Part shown: one piece after another, positions 31,471 through 41,300 of the stretch | Layout: the number at the start of each line of letters is the position of its first letter | Numbering within the stretch: the first letter of the stretch is position 1 | Assembly: GCF_029626155.1 (NCBI RefSeq) | Contig: NZ_JARUBL010000001.1 | Span: 6,538,501 to 6,602,500 of the forward strand | DNA length: 64,000 nt | Reading direction: 5' to 3' | Origin: Solwaraspora sp. WMMD1047 | Lineage (GTDB): Bacteria > Actinomycetota > Actinomycetes > Mycobacteriales > Micromonosporaceae | Program-made: the position numbers and the translations under genes | Notes under the pieces: model-generated | Database searches by the model: none | Seen by the model: only the letters and a program-made list of their open reading frames with translations | Told to the model about the DNA's origin: nothing

Positions 31471-34400
31471 ACCTGGCCCGGGTCGATCTCGCACTCCTCC
31501 CGTTCACCCCGGGCGATCGCCTCGACGATCTGGTGCTCGCGGCCCAGCGCCCGGGAGGCGACCGCCAGCAGACTGGCCCGGAACTCGGCCAACCCGTCGG
31601 TGTCGCCCAACTCCTCCCGGCTGGAGATCAGGTTGCAACCGGCGACCAGCCGGTCCGGGTGGGTCTCGCCGAACCGTTTGGTCATCACCGCGAACACCCG
31701 ACCTTCGATCTCCCGCGCCTGCTCGACCTCGCCGACCACGAACCGGGCGTGTGCCGCGATGATCCGGCACTGCAACGTGTACGGGTGGTCCGGCCCGACC
31801 ACCGCGTCCAGACCGTCGACCACCTCGTCGGCCAGTTGCCGCGCCTCGTCCACCTCGCCCAGCCGGCGCAGGTAGGCCACCAGGTTGCCGGCGACCCCCA
31901 GCGACCAGATGTGGTTCACCCCGATCGCCTCCCGGTAGCGGTCCCTGCATTCCCGGCCGAGTCGGACGGCCTCCACCTGGTTGCCGAGGGCCGAGAGCGT
32001 CAGTGCCAGGGTGTTGGCGCAGGCCAGCCGGTCGAGACTGTGCGCGGAACGGGTCGCCTCGTAGGCGGCGTAGGTCTCCCGGGCCAGGGCGTACGCCGGG
32101 TCGAGGTCCCAGAGCCGGCGGAGGGTGGCGGACAGTTCGACGGCGGTGCGGAGGGTGTCCGCGTGGCTGTCCCCGTGTACGTCCCGGTGCACGGCGAGGC
32201 CGGTCTCCAGCAGCCGGCGGGAGCCGCGCAGGTCGCCCGTGAGCCGCAGCACCCGGCCCAGGCTGTTCGCCGAGTAGAGGGTGTCCGGAAACCGCTCGCC
32301 CAGGGTGCGTCGTCGGCCGTCGTACGCGGTCTGGTGCAGCCGCCGGGCCTCCCGGTACTCGCCGAGTTGTTCCAGGCTGACCGCGACGTTGTTGGTGGCC
32401 CGCAGCGTCTGCCTATGGTCCGCACCGAGCAGGTCCGTCGACTGGCGCAGTGCCTCCTCGGTGAGCTCGCGGGCCCGGCGCAACTCCATCGTGACCCACA
32501 GGTCGGCGGCGAGGCCGGACATGCACATGATGGTGTCCTGGTGCCGCGGTCCGACCGTCGCCATCAGTCCCGCGTACGCCTCCTCGTCATACCGCCGGGC
32601 CGAGTTGAAATCCGCCTCGGGACGGAGGGCGTTGCCCAGGAACATCTTGGCCTTGAGAATCTTCTGGTCGTCGGCGGGCCAGCGGGCGGACCAGGCGTCG
32701 AGCGCGGCCCGCAGCAGGTCGGCGCTGCTCGCGGTGTCGCTGCGCAGGTAGAGGTAGCGGGCCACCTCCAGGACGAGGCGACGCACCTCCTCGTCGGTGG
32801 AGCGCAGCGCCCGGGACGGGACGAGGTGCGGCCAGAGGTTCGCGAACCCGGGCCAGTGTTCCGGCCGTTCCGAACTGCCCGGATAACCGGCGACCAGGAT
32901 CTGGTGCACCTGATCGCGGTAGGACTCCGCCGTCTCCGACGGCAGGCTCTCCCGGATCACCGCCTGCACCAACCGGTGCATCTGCAGGCTGCCCTGCCCC
33001 TCGTCGAGGCTGACCAGCGCGTACTTGCGGGCCTGTGCGATGAGTCGGCCGTAGTTGGCGTCGTCTCGCAGCTCCGGGTCGTCGCCCGCCACCGCCGCGA
33101 TGAAGGCCCGGCTGTAGAGCAGCGACGAGGGGATCGGCTCCGGCCCGAAGAAGGCCAGCAACTCCACCAGCCGGGCCGACGCCGGGCTCTCCTGGCGGAG
33201 CCGGTCCAGCGAGAGCAGCCAGGTCACCTCGCCGGCCCGCTCGTAGCCGGCCGGCGGGTTCTCGGTCAGCAGCCGGGAGAGCTGGTGCTCGACCAGGGCG
33301 AGGTAGCGGTCCACCGGGATGCCGGTGGCCGCCAGCCAGGAGCCGGCCACCTCGATCGCCAGCGGCAGGTCGCCGAGCCGCTCGGCGACCCGGTCGGCTT
33401 CGTCGACCGTGAGCGCCGGCCGGCGGAGCCGGAGCAGCTCGATGCTCTCCCGCCGGCCGAACGGCCGGACCTCGATCAGCTCACCGGCGCTGGCCCACGC
33501 CGGGCTGCGCGAGGTGACAAGCACGTGTCCCCGCCCGCCGGGCAGCACGTCCGCGAGGTCCGCCGGTTCGCCGGCGCTATCGAAGATCAACAACCAGCGC
33601 CGGTACGGCCGGCCCTGGCTCAACGCCTCGCTCAGCAGCCGGATCCGCTCGGCCGTGGTGTCCGTCTTCGGAATCCGCAGCTTGTCGGCGAGGTCCACCA
33701 GGCCGGCCCGCACCATGCTGCTCTGGCTCGACGAGATCCACCAGACCAGGTCGTAGTCGGCGGCGAACCGGTGGGCGTACTCGGTGGCGATCTGGGTCTT
33801 GCCGACGCCGCCGAGGCCGGCCAACGCCAACACCGAGCCGGCACCGGAGCGGGCCGACAGGTGGTCACGGATGGCGGCCAGCAGCCGGCGGCGGCCGGTG
33901 AAGCTGGAGTTGCGCAGTGGCAGCCAGAAGACCCGGGGCGGGTCGGCCGGAAACCGGGGCGGGTCCGGACTCTCGCCGCCGACCGGCGGCTCGGCGGTCG
34001 GCCGGTTGAGCGCGGCCAGCAGCGCCCCCCGGGCCCGCTCGGCGGACATTCCCGACAGCTCCAGCGCCCCGAACTCCGCCAGCTCGGCCGGGGGTGTCGT
34101 CCCGTCCACCGAGATGGTCAGCAGGTTCGACCGGCGCTGCCCGGGCGCCGACCCGAGCTGCCGCTGCGGCCAGGCGACGATCTCGGGCGGCACCCGGTAC
34201 GCCGCGGAGAGCACCACCGCGGCCAGGTCCGCGTCCGCCCACGCCTCCGGGCCGGGCTGGTCGGCCTCGGCCCCGGCCTGGTCCGACCCGGGCTCCGCCT
34301 CGGTGGCGGCCGCCACGTCACGCAGCACCGCCGGCAGCCCCACCTCGCTGAGCGCCCCGGCGATCCACTCCGCCCACATCCGGTCCTCGGCGGCGTAGCT

Positions 34401-35435
34401 GATCAGGACCCGGGTCATCGCCCGCGGCCGGGTGCGTTCGAACTTCGACAGCCAGTACCGCCGCACCGGATCGTCGAACGGGGCGAGCCGCTCCAGGTCG
34501 CCGCCGATCACCCCGGCCAGCCGCTCGTACGCGGCCAGCAGGGTGCTCGGCTGCCGGGGCCGGTCGCCGAAGGCGGCCAGGATCTCCTCGTACGCGTAGT
34601 AGACCTTGTAGGGAATCTCGACCTCGGCCCAGTAGCGCGCCCTGGCCTCCGGGTCGAGGTGCTCCAGCAGCGACGCGAACCGCAGCCAGGCGTATTCGCG
34701 ACCGGCGTCGAGCTTGTTCTTCTCCCCCTCCTCGACCCGCATCGGCACCGGCAGCACCCGGATCGGTTCGTCGACCCGCAGGTTGCGGATCGAGCGGGCC
34801 ACCGCCACCGCGCCGTCGATGCTCTGGGTGCTCAGGGTGAAGCAGTTCACCACGGTGTCGGGCAGCATCACCGTGCAGATCCCGGCGCTGTCGCTGAGCC
34901 CGGTCCGGCTGTCGATCAGGACGATGTCGTAGCTGTCCCGCAGGTTCTGGCGCAGGTCGGTGAGGAAGGCGGCGCCACCGAGCCGGTCGTAGAAGCTGGG
35001 CCAGTCGAAGGTGCTCACGGTCGCCGAGTAGGCCGGCCCCTGCCGGCCGGCGGGCAGCAGGTCCAACTCGCCGCCGTCGGCGAACCGCCAGTCCAGCGAG
35101 ACCGCGTACCGGCGGACGTCGGGGCGGACCGGCTCCGCCGGTGTCCCGTTGGGGACCGTCTGCTGATGCTGGACGGCCGCCTCGGCGAGTTCCCGGACCA
35201 GGTCGATCACACCGTCGGAGGTGTGCAGTTCCGGGTCGGCCAGCAGCGGGTGGAAGAACCGGTGCAGGCCGGGCGACTCCAGGTCCCAGTCCACCGCCAA
35301 CACCCGGTACCCGTTACTGGCCAGGATCCAGGCGACGTTGGCCAGCGCCATCGTCCGCCCGGTGCCGCCCTTGTACGAGTAGAAGGTGATGATCTGGCCC
35401 GGCCGTCGACGCGCCTGGGGTGGATCTGCCGTCAC
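31467..35435 (-). CDS. fxsT: FxsT-type ATPase/TIR-like/STAND/TPR protein, copy 1
   Basis: 1322 residues, normal for FxsT. In order: a ParA/MinD-like ATPase with deviant Walker A (FYSYKGGTGRTMALANVAW, about 17-35) and DWDLESPGLHRFF; a short TIR-like domain (RVLISYAAEDRMWAEWIAGA, from about 342); an NB-ARC/STAND NTPase with LAGLGGVGKTQIATEYAHRF (Walker A near 542) and a winged-helix region; then tetratricopeptide repeats over roughly the last 450 residues. The architecture is that of STAND sensors. GTG 35435 has GAGGAGGGG upstream, within the last codons and stop of fxsC. It converges on fxsB. Confidence 0.92.
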   Translation of the reverse strand: MTADPPQARRRPGQIITFYSYKGGTGRTMALANVAWILASNGYRVLAVDWDLESPGLHRFFHPLLADPELHTSDGVIDLVRELAEAAVQHQQTVPNGTPAEPVRPDVRRYAVSLDWRFADGGELDLLPAGRQGPAYSATVSTFDWPSFYDRLGGAAFLTDLRQNLRDSYDIVLIDSRTGLSDSAGICTVMLPDTVVNCFTLSTQSIDGAVAVARSIRNLRVDEPIRVLPVPMRVEEGEKNKLDAGREYAWLRFASLLEHLDPEARARYWAEVEIPYKVYYAYEEILAAFGDRPRQPSTLLAAYERLAGVIGGDLERLAPFDDPVRRYWLSKFERTRPRAMTRVLISYAAEDRMWAEWIAGALSEVGLPAVLRDVAAATEAEPGSDQAGAEADQPGPEAWADADLAAVVLSAAYRVPPEIVAWPQRQLGSAPGQRRSNLLTISVDGTTPPAELAEFGALELSGMSAERARGALLAALNRPTAEPPVGGESPDPPRFPADPPRVFWLPLRNSSFTGRRRLLAAIRDHLSARSGAGSVLALAGLGGVGKTQIATEYAHRFAADYDLVWWISSSQSSMVRAGLVDLADKLRIPKTDTTAERIRLLSEALSQGRPYRRWLLIFDSAGEPADLADVLPGGRGHVLVTSRSPAWASAGELIEVRPFGRRESIELLRLRRPALTVDEADRVAERLGDLPLAIEVAGSWLAATGIPVDRYLALVEHQLSRLLTENPPAGYERAGEVTWLLSLDRLRQESPASARLVELLAFFGPEPIPSSLLYSRAFIAAVAGDDPELRDDANYGRLIAQARKYALVSLDEGQGSLQMHRLVQAVIRESLPSETAESYRDQVHQILVAGYPGSSERPEHWPGFANLWPHLVPSRALRSTDEEVRRLVLEVARYLYLRSDTASSADLLRAALDAWSARWPADDQKILKAKMFLGNALRPEADFNSARRYDEEAYAGLMATVGPRHQDTIMCMSGLAADLWVTMELRRARELTEEALRQSTDLLGADHRQTLRATNNVAVSLEQLGEYREARRLHQTAYDGRRRTLGERFPDTLYSANSLGRVLRLTGDLRGSRRLLETGLAVHRDVHGDSHADTLRTAVELSATLRRLWDLDPAYALARETYAAYEATRSAHSLDRLACANTLALTLSALGNQVEAVRLGRECRDRYREAIGVNHIWSLGVAGNLVAYLRRLGEVDEARQLADEVVDGLDAVVGPDHPYTLQCRIIAAHARFVVGEVEQAREIEGRVFAVMTKRFGETHPDRLVAGCNLISSREELGDTDGLAEFRASLLAVASRALGREHQIVEAIARGEREECEIDPGQV

Positions 35436-35444
35436 TGCCCCTCC

Positions 35445-36794
35445 TCAGGGTCCTTCCAGAATGGGACGGGATCGCCCGGGTCCGGGCGGCTCGTCTGCCG
35501 GCCCGCGACCCTGCGAGAAGACCCGGTTGCGGGCCACTTCGAGCACCACCTGCAGGTCCTCGTCGAAGGCCCGGTGGCTGAGAATGTCCGGCCGGAAGGC
35601 GAACGCCTCACCGGCCGCGACCCGCCGCAGGAACACACTGCGCAGCCCGTCGGAGAGCAGCCGCCAGTTCTCGTGCGTCTCCTGGTCCTCATGGTTGCGT
35701 GGCACCATCGCCGTCTCGGCGGGCGCCGCCCGGATCTCCCGCTCCACCAGGGCGCGCCGCAGCTCGTCGATCTGGGTCGCCCAGGCGTCGACGAGCAACA
35801 CCACGATCCGTCCACCGGCGGTCTCCAGACCGGACCCGGACAGCGCCGACACCTCTGAGGTGAGCCCGCGCTTGGCGGCCACCGCCCGGGCGAAGTCGGC
35901 AAGTGAGTCCGCCATCGTCGGCAGGTACGGCGCCCACTCGACCGGGAACTCGCCGTAGTAGTCGACGTCGCGCCGCACGGCGCTCGCCTCCTCCCGATTC
36001 GGCGCCGCGATCACGAAGTGCACATGGTCGGTACGCGCCGCCGCGGATTGCCACGGGGTCGGCTCAGCCCGGTGGTTGGCGGGGTGGAAAGCACTCGGCG
36101 CCCGCACGAACTCCACCCGCTCCGGCGGCGGGATCGCCGGCAGCGGATCGGTGCTGGCGTTCTCCACGATCTGGTCGGCGAGCACCGCCAGCAGGTCGAG
36201 GTACTCGTCCTGGTTACGACGCAACCGCAGCAACTGCCGCAACCCGTCCCGGCGGTACCCCGGCCCGAACGCGGCACTGTCGTACTGCAGCCGCTGCACC
36301 GCCGCCGGCACCTGCCGCGGCGGCAGCCAGAACGCCGGGATGATGGTCCGCGACCGCGTACCGGTGGCCCGCTGCTGCCGCTCGACCCGCTCGGTGAAGA
36401 TCTGCCACTCCCGACCGCACGCCTCACTGACGAAGTACCGCGGTGAGCAGAGCGCGAGGAACGTACCGGACTCGGCCAACGCGTCCACCAGCTCGGACGA
36501 CCAGGTCGCCCCGATGCCGATGCTGTGCGTGTCGAAGAAGCCGACCTCCTCGCTGCTGGCCAACCCGGCCCGGACCCGGACCTCACCACAGAGGTCCCGG
36601 TAGAACTGCTCGACGTACGGATCGTCGTCGCTGCGCGCGTAGCTGAGGAAGAAGAAGAGCCGGGGCCGAGCGTCGTCGGCCGACCCGGGCATCTGACCGG
36701 GATGCTGCGCGGGCACGTCGGACCCCCCGTCGAGATGGCGGAAGAAGGACCAGCGGGCGTCACGGCTGGCGATCGAGACATCCCGCAGAGCCAT
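35445..36794 (-). CDS. fxsC: TIR-like protein FxsC, copy 1
   Basis: Up to 449 residues (ATG 36794); an internal ATG at 36692 would start the protein just before the fold (LFFFLSYARSDDDPYVEQFY). The TIR-like domain includes TFLALCSPRYFVSEACGREW and IIPAFW; a second domain begins near THVHF-like DHVHFVIAAPNREEASAVRR and includes IVVLLVDAWATQIDEL. The C-terminus is RPILEGP, shared with copy 2 (RPILQGP). Its stop is 9 bp from the fxsT start, so the two are one operon. The function of FxsC is not established; signalling or NAD-related activity is only a guess. Confidence 0.9.
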   Translation of the reverse strand: MALRDVSIASRDARWSFFRHLDGGSDVPAQHPGQMPGSADDARPRLFFFLSYARSDDDPYVEQFYRDLCGEVRVRAGLASSEEVGFFDTHSIGIGATWSSELVDALAESGTFLALCSPRYFVSEACGREWQIFTERVERQQRATGTRSRTIIPAFWLPPRQVPAAVQRLQYDSAAFGPGYRRDGLRQLLRLRRNQDEYLDLLAVLADQIVENASTDPLPAIPPPERVEFVRAPSAFHPANHRAEPTPWQSAAARTDHVHFVIAAPNREEASAVRRDVDYYGEFPVEWAPYLPTMADSLADFARAVAAKRGLTSEVSALSGSGLETAGGRIVVLLVDAWATQIDELRRALVEREIRAAPAETAMVPRNHEDQETHENWRLLSDGLRSVFLRRVAAGEAFAFRPDILSHRAFDEDLQVVLEVARNRVFSQGRGPADEPPGPGRSRPILEGP

Positions 36795-37183
36795 GATGCA
36801 CGGTCCGGTCTCGATTGGGTAATGGCCGTATCACCGGAATACTCTCGACGTCCGTCCTGCCAGGACGCGACTTGACGTCGATTCGCCGGCGCGGTAGCGG
36901 ATTGAAGGGGATCGGCATGCCGCGCCCGCGACCCTGATGCCTGTTGCCTACCGCTGGTCGAACCTGATCTATCGCCCCGACCACGCCACTGGCGCAGGTC
37001 GGGCGAGCGGACCACGGCGGCACCGGAGCGACCCGACCGATCGACGTCCGCCGTTGACCGATCAGGGTCTTGCGGATGCGTGGCCGGTCCGTCCAGAATG
37101 GGCCGCGCAGTGTGTCGATGGCGGAATTCGGCAAGCCAGAGTAGGAGCGCGCACACGAGCACGACTCGCCTTGGGAGGAGCAG
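36795..37183. promoter_or_regulatory. 389-bp divergent control region between the two FxsC-FxsT modules
   Basis: No gene. On both strands a nested hairpin is possible at 36845-36881: TCGACGTC (36845-36852) with GACGTCGA (36874-36881), enclosing CGTCC-TGCCA-GGACG. TCGACGTC recurs at 37041-37048. GACCGATC is directly repeated at 37035-37042 and 37056-37063, 21 bp apart. Promoters for both modules must lie here. Confidence 0.6.
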
Positions 37184-38389
37184 TTGCTGCGGTTCTTCCT
37201 GAGTCGTGCGGCTGGCGATGACGACAGCTACGCACTCCGGTTCTTCCGTGACCTGTCGGCCACGATCAGAGAGATCGCCGACGTGGCTGGCGACGTCGGC
37301 TTCGTCGAGGCCTCGGACGCGGGTGGCCGGGCGCCATGGTCGATCGCCGCGCGGGACGCTTTGACCTCCTGCCGGACGTTTGTCGCGTTGTGCTCACCCC
37401 GCTATTTTCTCAGTGAGCGAAACGGGCGGCAGTGGTGGATCTTCGCCGACCGGATCCGTCGCTACGAACGGGCGACCGGGCAGCGGCCACCGGCGCTGAT
37501 CCCGGTTCTCTGGTCCAGCGCCGGGGAGGCCGAGCACCCAGGCGGCGGGGACCGGCGGGGCGAACTCGGTAACGAGCCGATCCGGCAGCTCATCCGGCTA
37601 CGCAGCCGACGCCCACAGTACGAGACCTACCTCGCCGAGTTGGCGGGGCGGATCATGACATGCGCGGAGACGCACCCGCTACCGGAGTCCGAACCGGACT
37701 TCGACCCCGACCGGATACCGAACGCGTTCGACCTCGGCGGAGCTGACGCCACGACCGAGACGCCGGAGGCGCTGGCCTTCGCCGAGGCGCCGACCCAGCG
37801 GGTGCACTTCGTGGTGGCGGCCGGGTCCCGGTCCGAGATGGACGAGGTCCGCAACGATCTCCGCTTCTACGGCGAGCGCGGACGGGACTGGGCGGCCTAT
37901 CATCCGACGCTGGCCGAACCGCTGGTGGCCCACGCCCGCGCCCTGGCCGGTGAGCGGCTTTTCGGTTCGGACGTCAGTGATCTCGATCAACTGGCCCATC
38001 GGGTCGACCAGGCCCGCCGGAACAACGAGATCGTCGTGTTGCTGGTGGACAGTTGGGTGACTCGGCTCGCCGGCTATCAGCGGATGCTCGCCGAGTTCGA
38101 CGGGCGGGGCGAATCGGGGGTGGCGGTACTGGCACCGGCGAGCAGCACCGATCCGGAGACGGTCCGGCACCGGGGCGAGTTGCGCGCCCAGTTGGGCCGG
38201 ACGTTCCCGCACAACCTCAACCGGGGTGACCAACTGGTCCGGATCGAGATCGACAGTCCCGAATCATTTGAGATCGACCTGGTGACCGCTCTCGAAGAGG
38301 CGCAGAATCGCATCTTCAGCCATGGCCGGGTGTTTCGCCGACCGGCCGGGGACGAGCCGCCGGACCGGCCGATCCTGCAGGGGCCCTGA
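37184..38389 (+). CDS. fxsC: TIR-like protein FxsC, copy 2
   Basis: 401 residues from TTG 37184, with GGGAGGAG at 37173-37180. It aligns with copy 1 across both domains: TFVALCSPRYFLSERNGRQW, ERATGQRPPALIPVLW, RVHFVVAAGSRSEMDEVRND, EIVVLLVDSWVTRLAGY, and the end RPILQGP. The first TIR strand is degenerate (FFLSRAAGDDDS instead of FFLSYARSDDDP), which may affect any enzymatic role. The stop overlaps the start of the second fxsT by 1 bp (TGATG). Confidence 0.88.
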   Translation: MLRFFLSRAAGDDDSYALRFFRDLSATIREIADVAGDVGFVEASDAGGRAPWSIAARDALTSCRTFVALCSPRYFLSERNGRQWWIFADRIRRYERATGQRPPALIPVLWSSAGEAEHPGGGDRRGELGNEPIRQLIRLRSRRPQYETYLAELAGRIMTCAETHPLPESEPDFDPDRIPNAFDLGGADATTETPEALAFAEAPTQRVHFVVAAGSRSEMDEVRNDLRFYGERGRDWAAYHPTLAEPLVAHARALAGERLFGSDVSDLDQLAHRVDQARRNNEIVVLLVDSWVTRLAGYQRMLAEFDGRGESGVAVLAPASSTDPETVRHRGELRAQLGRTFPHNLNRGDQLVRIEIDSPESFEIDLVTALEEAQNRIFSHGRVFRRPAGDEPPDRPILQGP

Positions 38390-41300
38390 TGGCGCCCCCT
38401 TCATATACTGGGCCCGGCTCGCAAATGTCCTCCACAGTGCGGGACGGTGCAACAGTGGCGATGACCGGCCCTCACGGTCAGGAGCGCTCCGGCACGATCA
38501 TCACGTTCTACTCGTACAAGGGTGGGACCGGCCGGACGATGGCGCTGGCCAATGTGGCCTGGCTGCTCGCCAGCAACGGGTACCGGGTGCTGACGGTCGA
38601 CTGGGACCTGGAATCCCCCGGCCTGCACCGCTACTTCCATCCGTTCCTGGTGGACAAGGACCTGCGCGACTCGCACGGCGTCATCGATCTCGTCCGGGAG
38701 TACGCCCGCGCCGCCACCCGGCCGACCGACGGCGATTCCGGTCTGCTCGACCGGGCCGAGCTCACCCGGCTGGCCCGGATTCAGCGGTACGCCAGCTCGC
38801 TGGACTTCCCGTTCCCCGGCAACGGCGGCATCGACCTGGTGCCGGCCGGCCGGCAGGGGCCGGAGTACTCGGCCCGGGTCAGCACCTTCAACTGGGACGA
38901 CTTCTACGACCGGCTCGGCGGGGCGGCCTTCCTGACCCGGCTCCGCGACGACCTGCGCGGGCACTACGACTTCATCCTCATCGACAGCCGCACCGGACTC
39001 AGCGACACGGCGGGGATCTGCACCGTGGTGCTCCCCGACATGTTGATCAACTGCTTCACGATGAGCACCCAGAGCATCCAGGGCGCGGTCGCGGTGGCCC
39101 GCTCGATCCGCAACCTGCGCCGGCGGCCGATCCGCATCCTGCCGGTGCCGACCCGGGTCGAGGACGGTGAGCAGACCAAGCTCGAACGCAGCCGCACCCA
39201 CGCCCGGCGGCAGTTCGAAGAGTTCGTGCGCGCCCTGGACCGGCAGGACGACGACAAGTACTGGGGTTCCGTGGAGATCCCGTACAAGCCCTACTACGCG
39301 TACGAGGAGATCCTTTCGGCGTTCGGTGACCGGCCCCGCCAGGAGGGTTCCCTGCTGGCCGCGTACGAGCGGCTGACCAGCATGATCATTGACGCCCCGT
39401 GCGAGTTGCCGGCGACCCTGGCGGAGCCGCAGCGGCAGCGCTGGCTGGCCGAGTTCGAGCAGCGGGACCCGGTCACCCAGCGCGACCTGGTGATCAGCTA
39501 CGCGGCTCGGGACCGGATCTGGGCCGAGTGGATCGGCTCGGAGCTGCGCCGGGTCAGCCAGCCCAGCCGGCTGATGGAGCAGCGCGCCTCGGTGGCCGCG
39601 GTCGAGCACGTCGACCGGATGCTCGTGCTGATCTCCCAGGAGTCCGTCCGGTCCCCGGTCGCGGAGCAGCTCTGGCGGCGTGGGCGGGACCGGGAGTTCC
39701 CCGGCGGTCGGTTCCTGGTGCCGGTCCGGCTGGACAGCACCGCGGTGCCGGCGCCGTTCGAGGAGCGCGAGATCGTCGACCTGCACAGCGTGTCGGCGGC
39801 CCGGGCGCGAGAAGTCCTCCTGGCCGCCCTCGGTCTGCACGACCTGCTGTCGACCGGTGGCGAGTCGCCGTCCTGGCCGCGGTTCCCGGCACTCCCACCG
39901 CCGATCTGCAAAATCTCCGGCCGCAACCCGGCCTTCACCGGCCGGGAGGCGGTGCTGGAGGAGCTTCGGGTCCGGCTGTTCCGGCACACCACCGCCGTAC
40001 CTGTGGTCCTGCTGGGTCTCGGCGGCGTCGGCAAGACCCAGGTCGCGCTGGAGTACGCCCACCGGTTCGCCGCCCACTACGACATCGTCTGGTGGATATC
40101 GGCGGATCAGCCGCCGATCGTCCGGGCCGAGTTGGCCAAGCTCGCCGGACCACTGCGAATCCCCGTCGGCTCGACCACCAACGAACAGGTGGACGCCGTG
40201 CTGCAGGCCCTGCGTCAGGGCACCCGCTCGCCGCGCTGGCTGATCATTTTCGACAACCCGGAGAGCCCCGAAGAGCTGCGCGACTTCCTCCCGGACGGTC
40301 CCGGCGACGTCATCATCACCACCCGCAATCCCAGCTGGGCCCAGGTCGGGGACGCCATCGAGGTCGGCGTCTTCGAACGCGCCGAGAGCGTGGAGCTCAT
40401 CTCCCGCCGGGTCGCGGCGTTGCCGTCGACCGACGCAGCCGCGGTCGCCGAGCGACTGGGCGACCTGCCGCTGGTCGTGGAGCAGGCGGCCGCCTGGCTG
40501 GCCACCACCGCGATGCCGGTACGCAGCTACCTGGACCTGCTCGACACCCGGCTCTCCGAGGTGCTGGCCGAGCGCCCACCGCCGGGGTACCCGAACTCGG
40601 CGGCGGCGACCTGGAGCCTGTCGCTGGAGCGGCTGCGGCAGAACCGGCCCGCCGCCGCCCGGCTGTTGGAGCTCTTCTCGTTCTTCTCGCCGGAGCCGAT
40701 CCCGACCTGGCTGCTCTCCACGCCGCGGATGGTCGAGGATCTGGTGGCGGTCGACCGGGGCATGCGAGACCCGATGCTGCACGGTTCGCTGATCCAGGAT
40801 ATCGGACGCTACGCCCTGGCCCGGGTCGATCCGGCAATCAACTCGATCCGGGTACATCGGCTGGTACAACAGGTGATCAGGGACGCCATGAGCGTCGAGG
40901 CGAGGGCGGAGACGCGGGTGCAGGTTCAGGAGATCCTCGCCGCGGCCGGGGCGGCGCGGCAGGGCGGTCCGGACGACCGGGACAACTGGTCGACCTTTGA
41001 GGAGCTGCGCCCGCATCTGGTGCCGTCCGGGACGCTGGACTCCCGGGACGACGCGGTCCGGCAGTTCGTCGTCGACATGGTGCGCTATCTGACCCTCAGC
41101 GGCGACCCCGCCGGCGCGGAGGAGCTGGCCGTCCGGGCCGACTCGCGCTGGTCCCAGCTCCACGCCGACGAGGACGCCCTCAGTCTGCGGATGCGGGTCC
41201 AGCTCGCGAACGCTCTCCGGGCGGCGGGTCGCGATTCCGAGTCGCTGCGCATCAGCGAGGCGGTGCTACCGCTGCTGGACACGCTGCTCGGCCCCGATCA

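Noticed and set aside
30993-35858. Very long open frame (over 1600 codons) on the plus strand opposite fxsT and fxsC copy 1
   Set aside because: High-GC antisense artefact: Arg/Pro/Gln/His-rich, no domain, and it runs against clear ATPase, NB-ARC and TPR motifs on the other strand.
37184-37260. Second FxsC as a pseudogene because of its TTG start and altered first TIR strand
   Set aside because: The frame is full length, has a strong ribosome-binding site, keeps both domains and the conserved C-terminus, and is coupled to an intact fxsT.
38401-41163. Open frame of 920 codons antisense to fxsT copy 2
   Set aside because: Same shadow type; low-complexity composition and no start signal, while the plus strand encodes conserved motifs.
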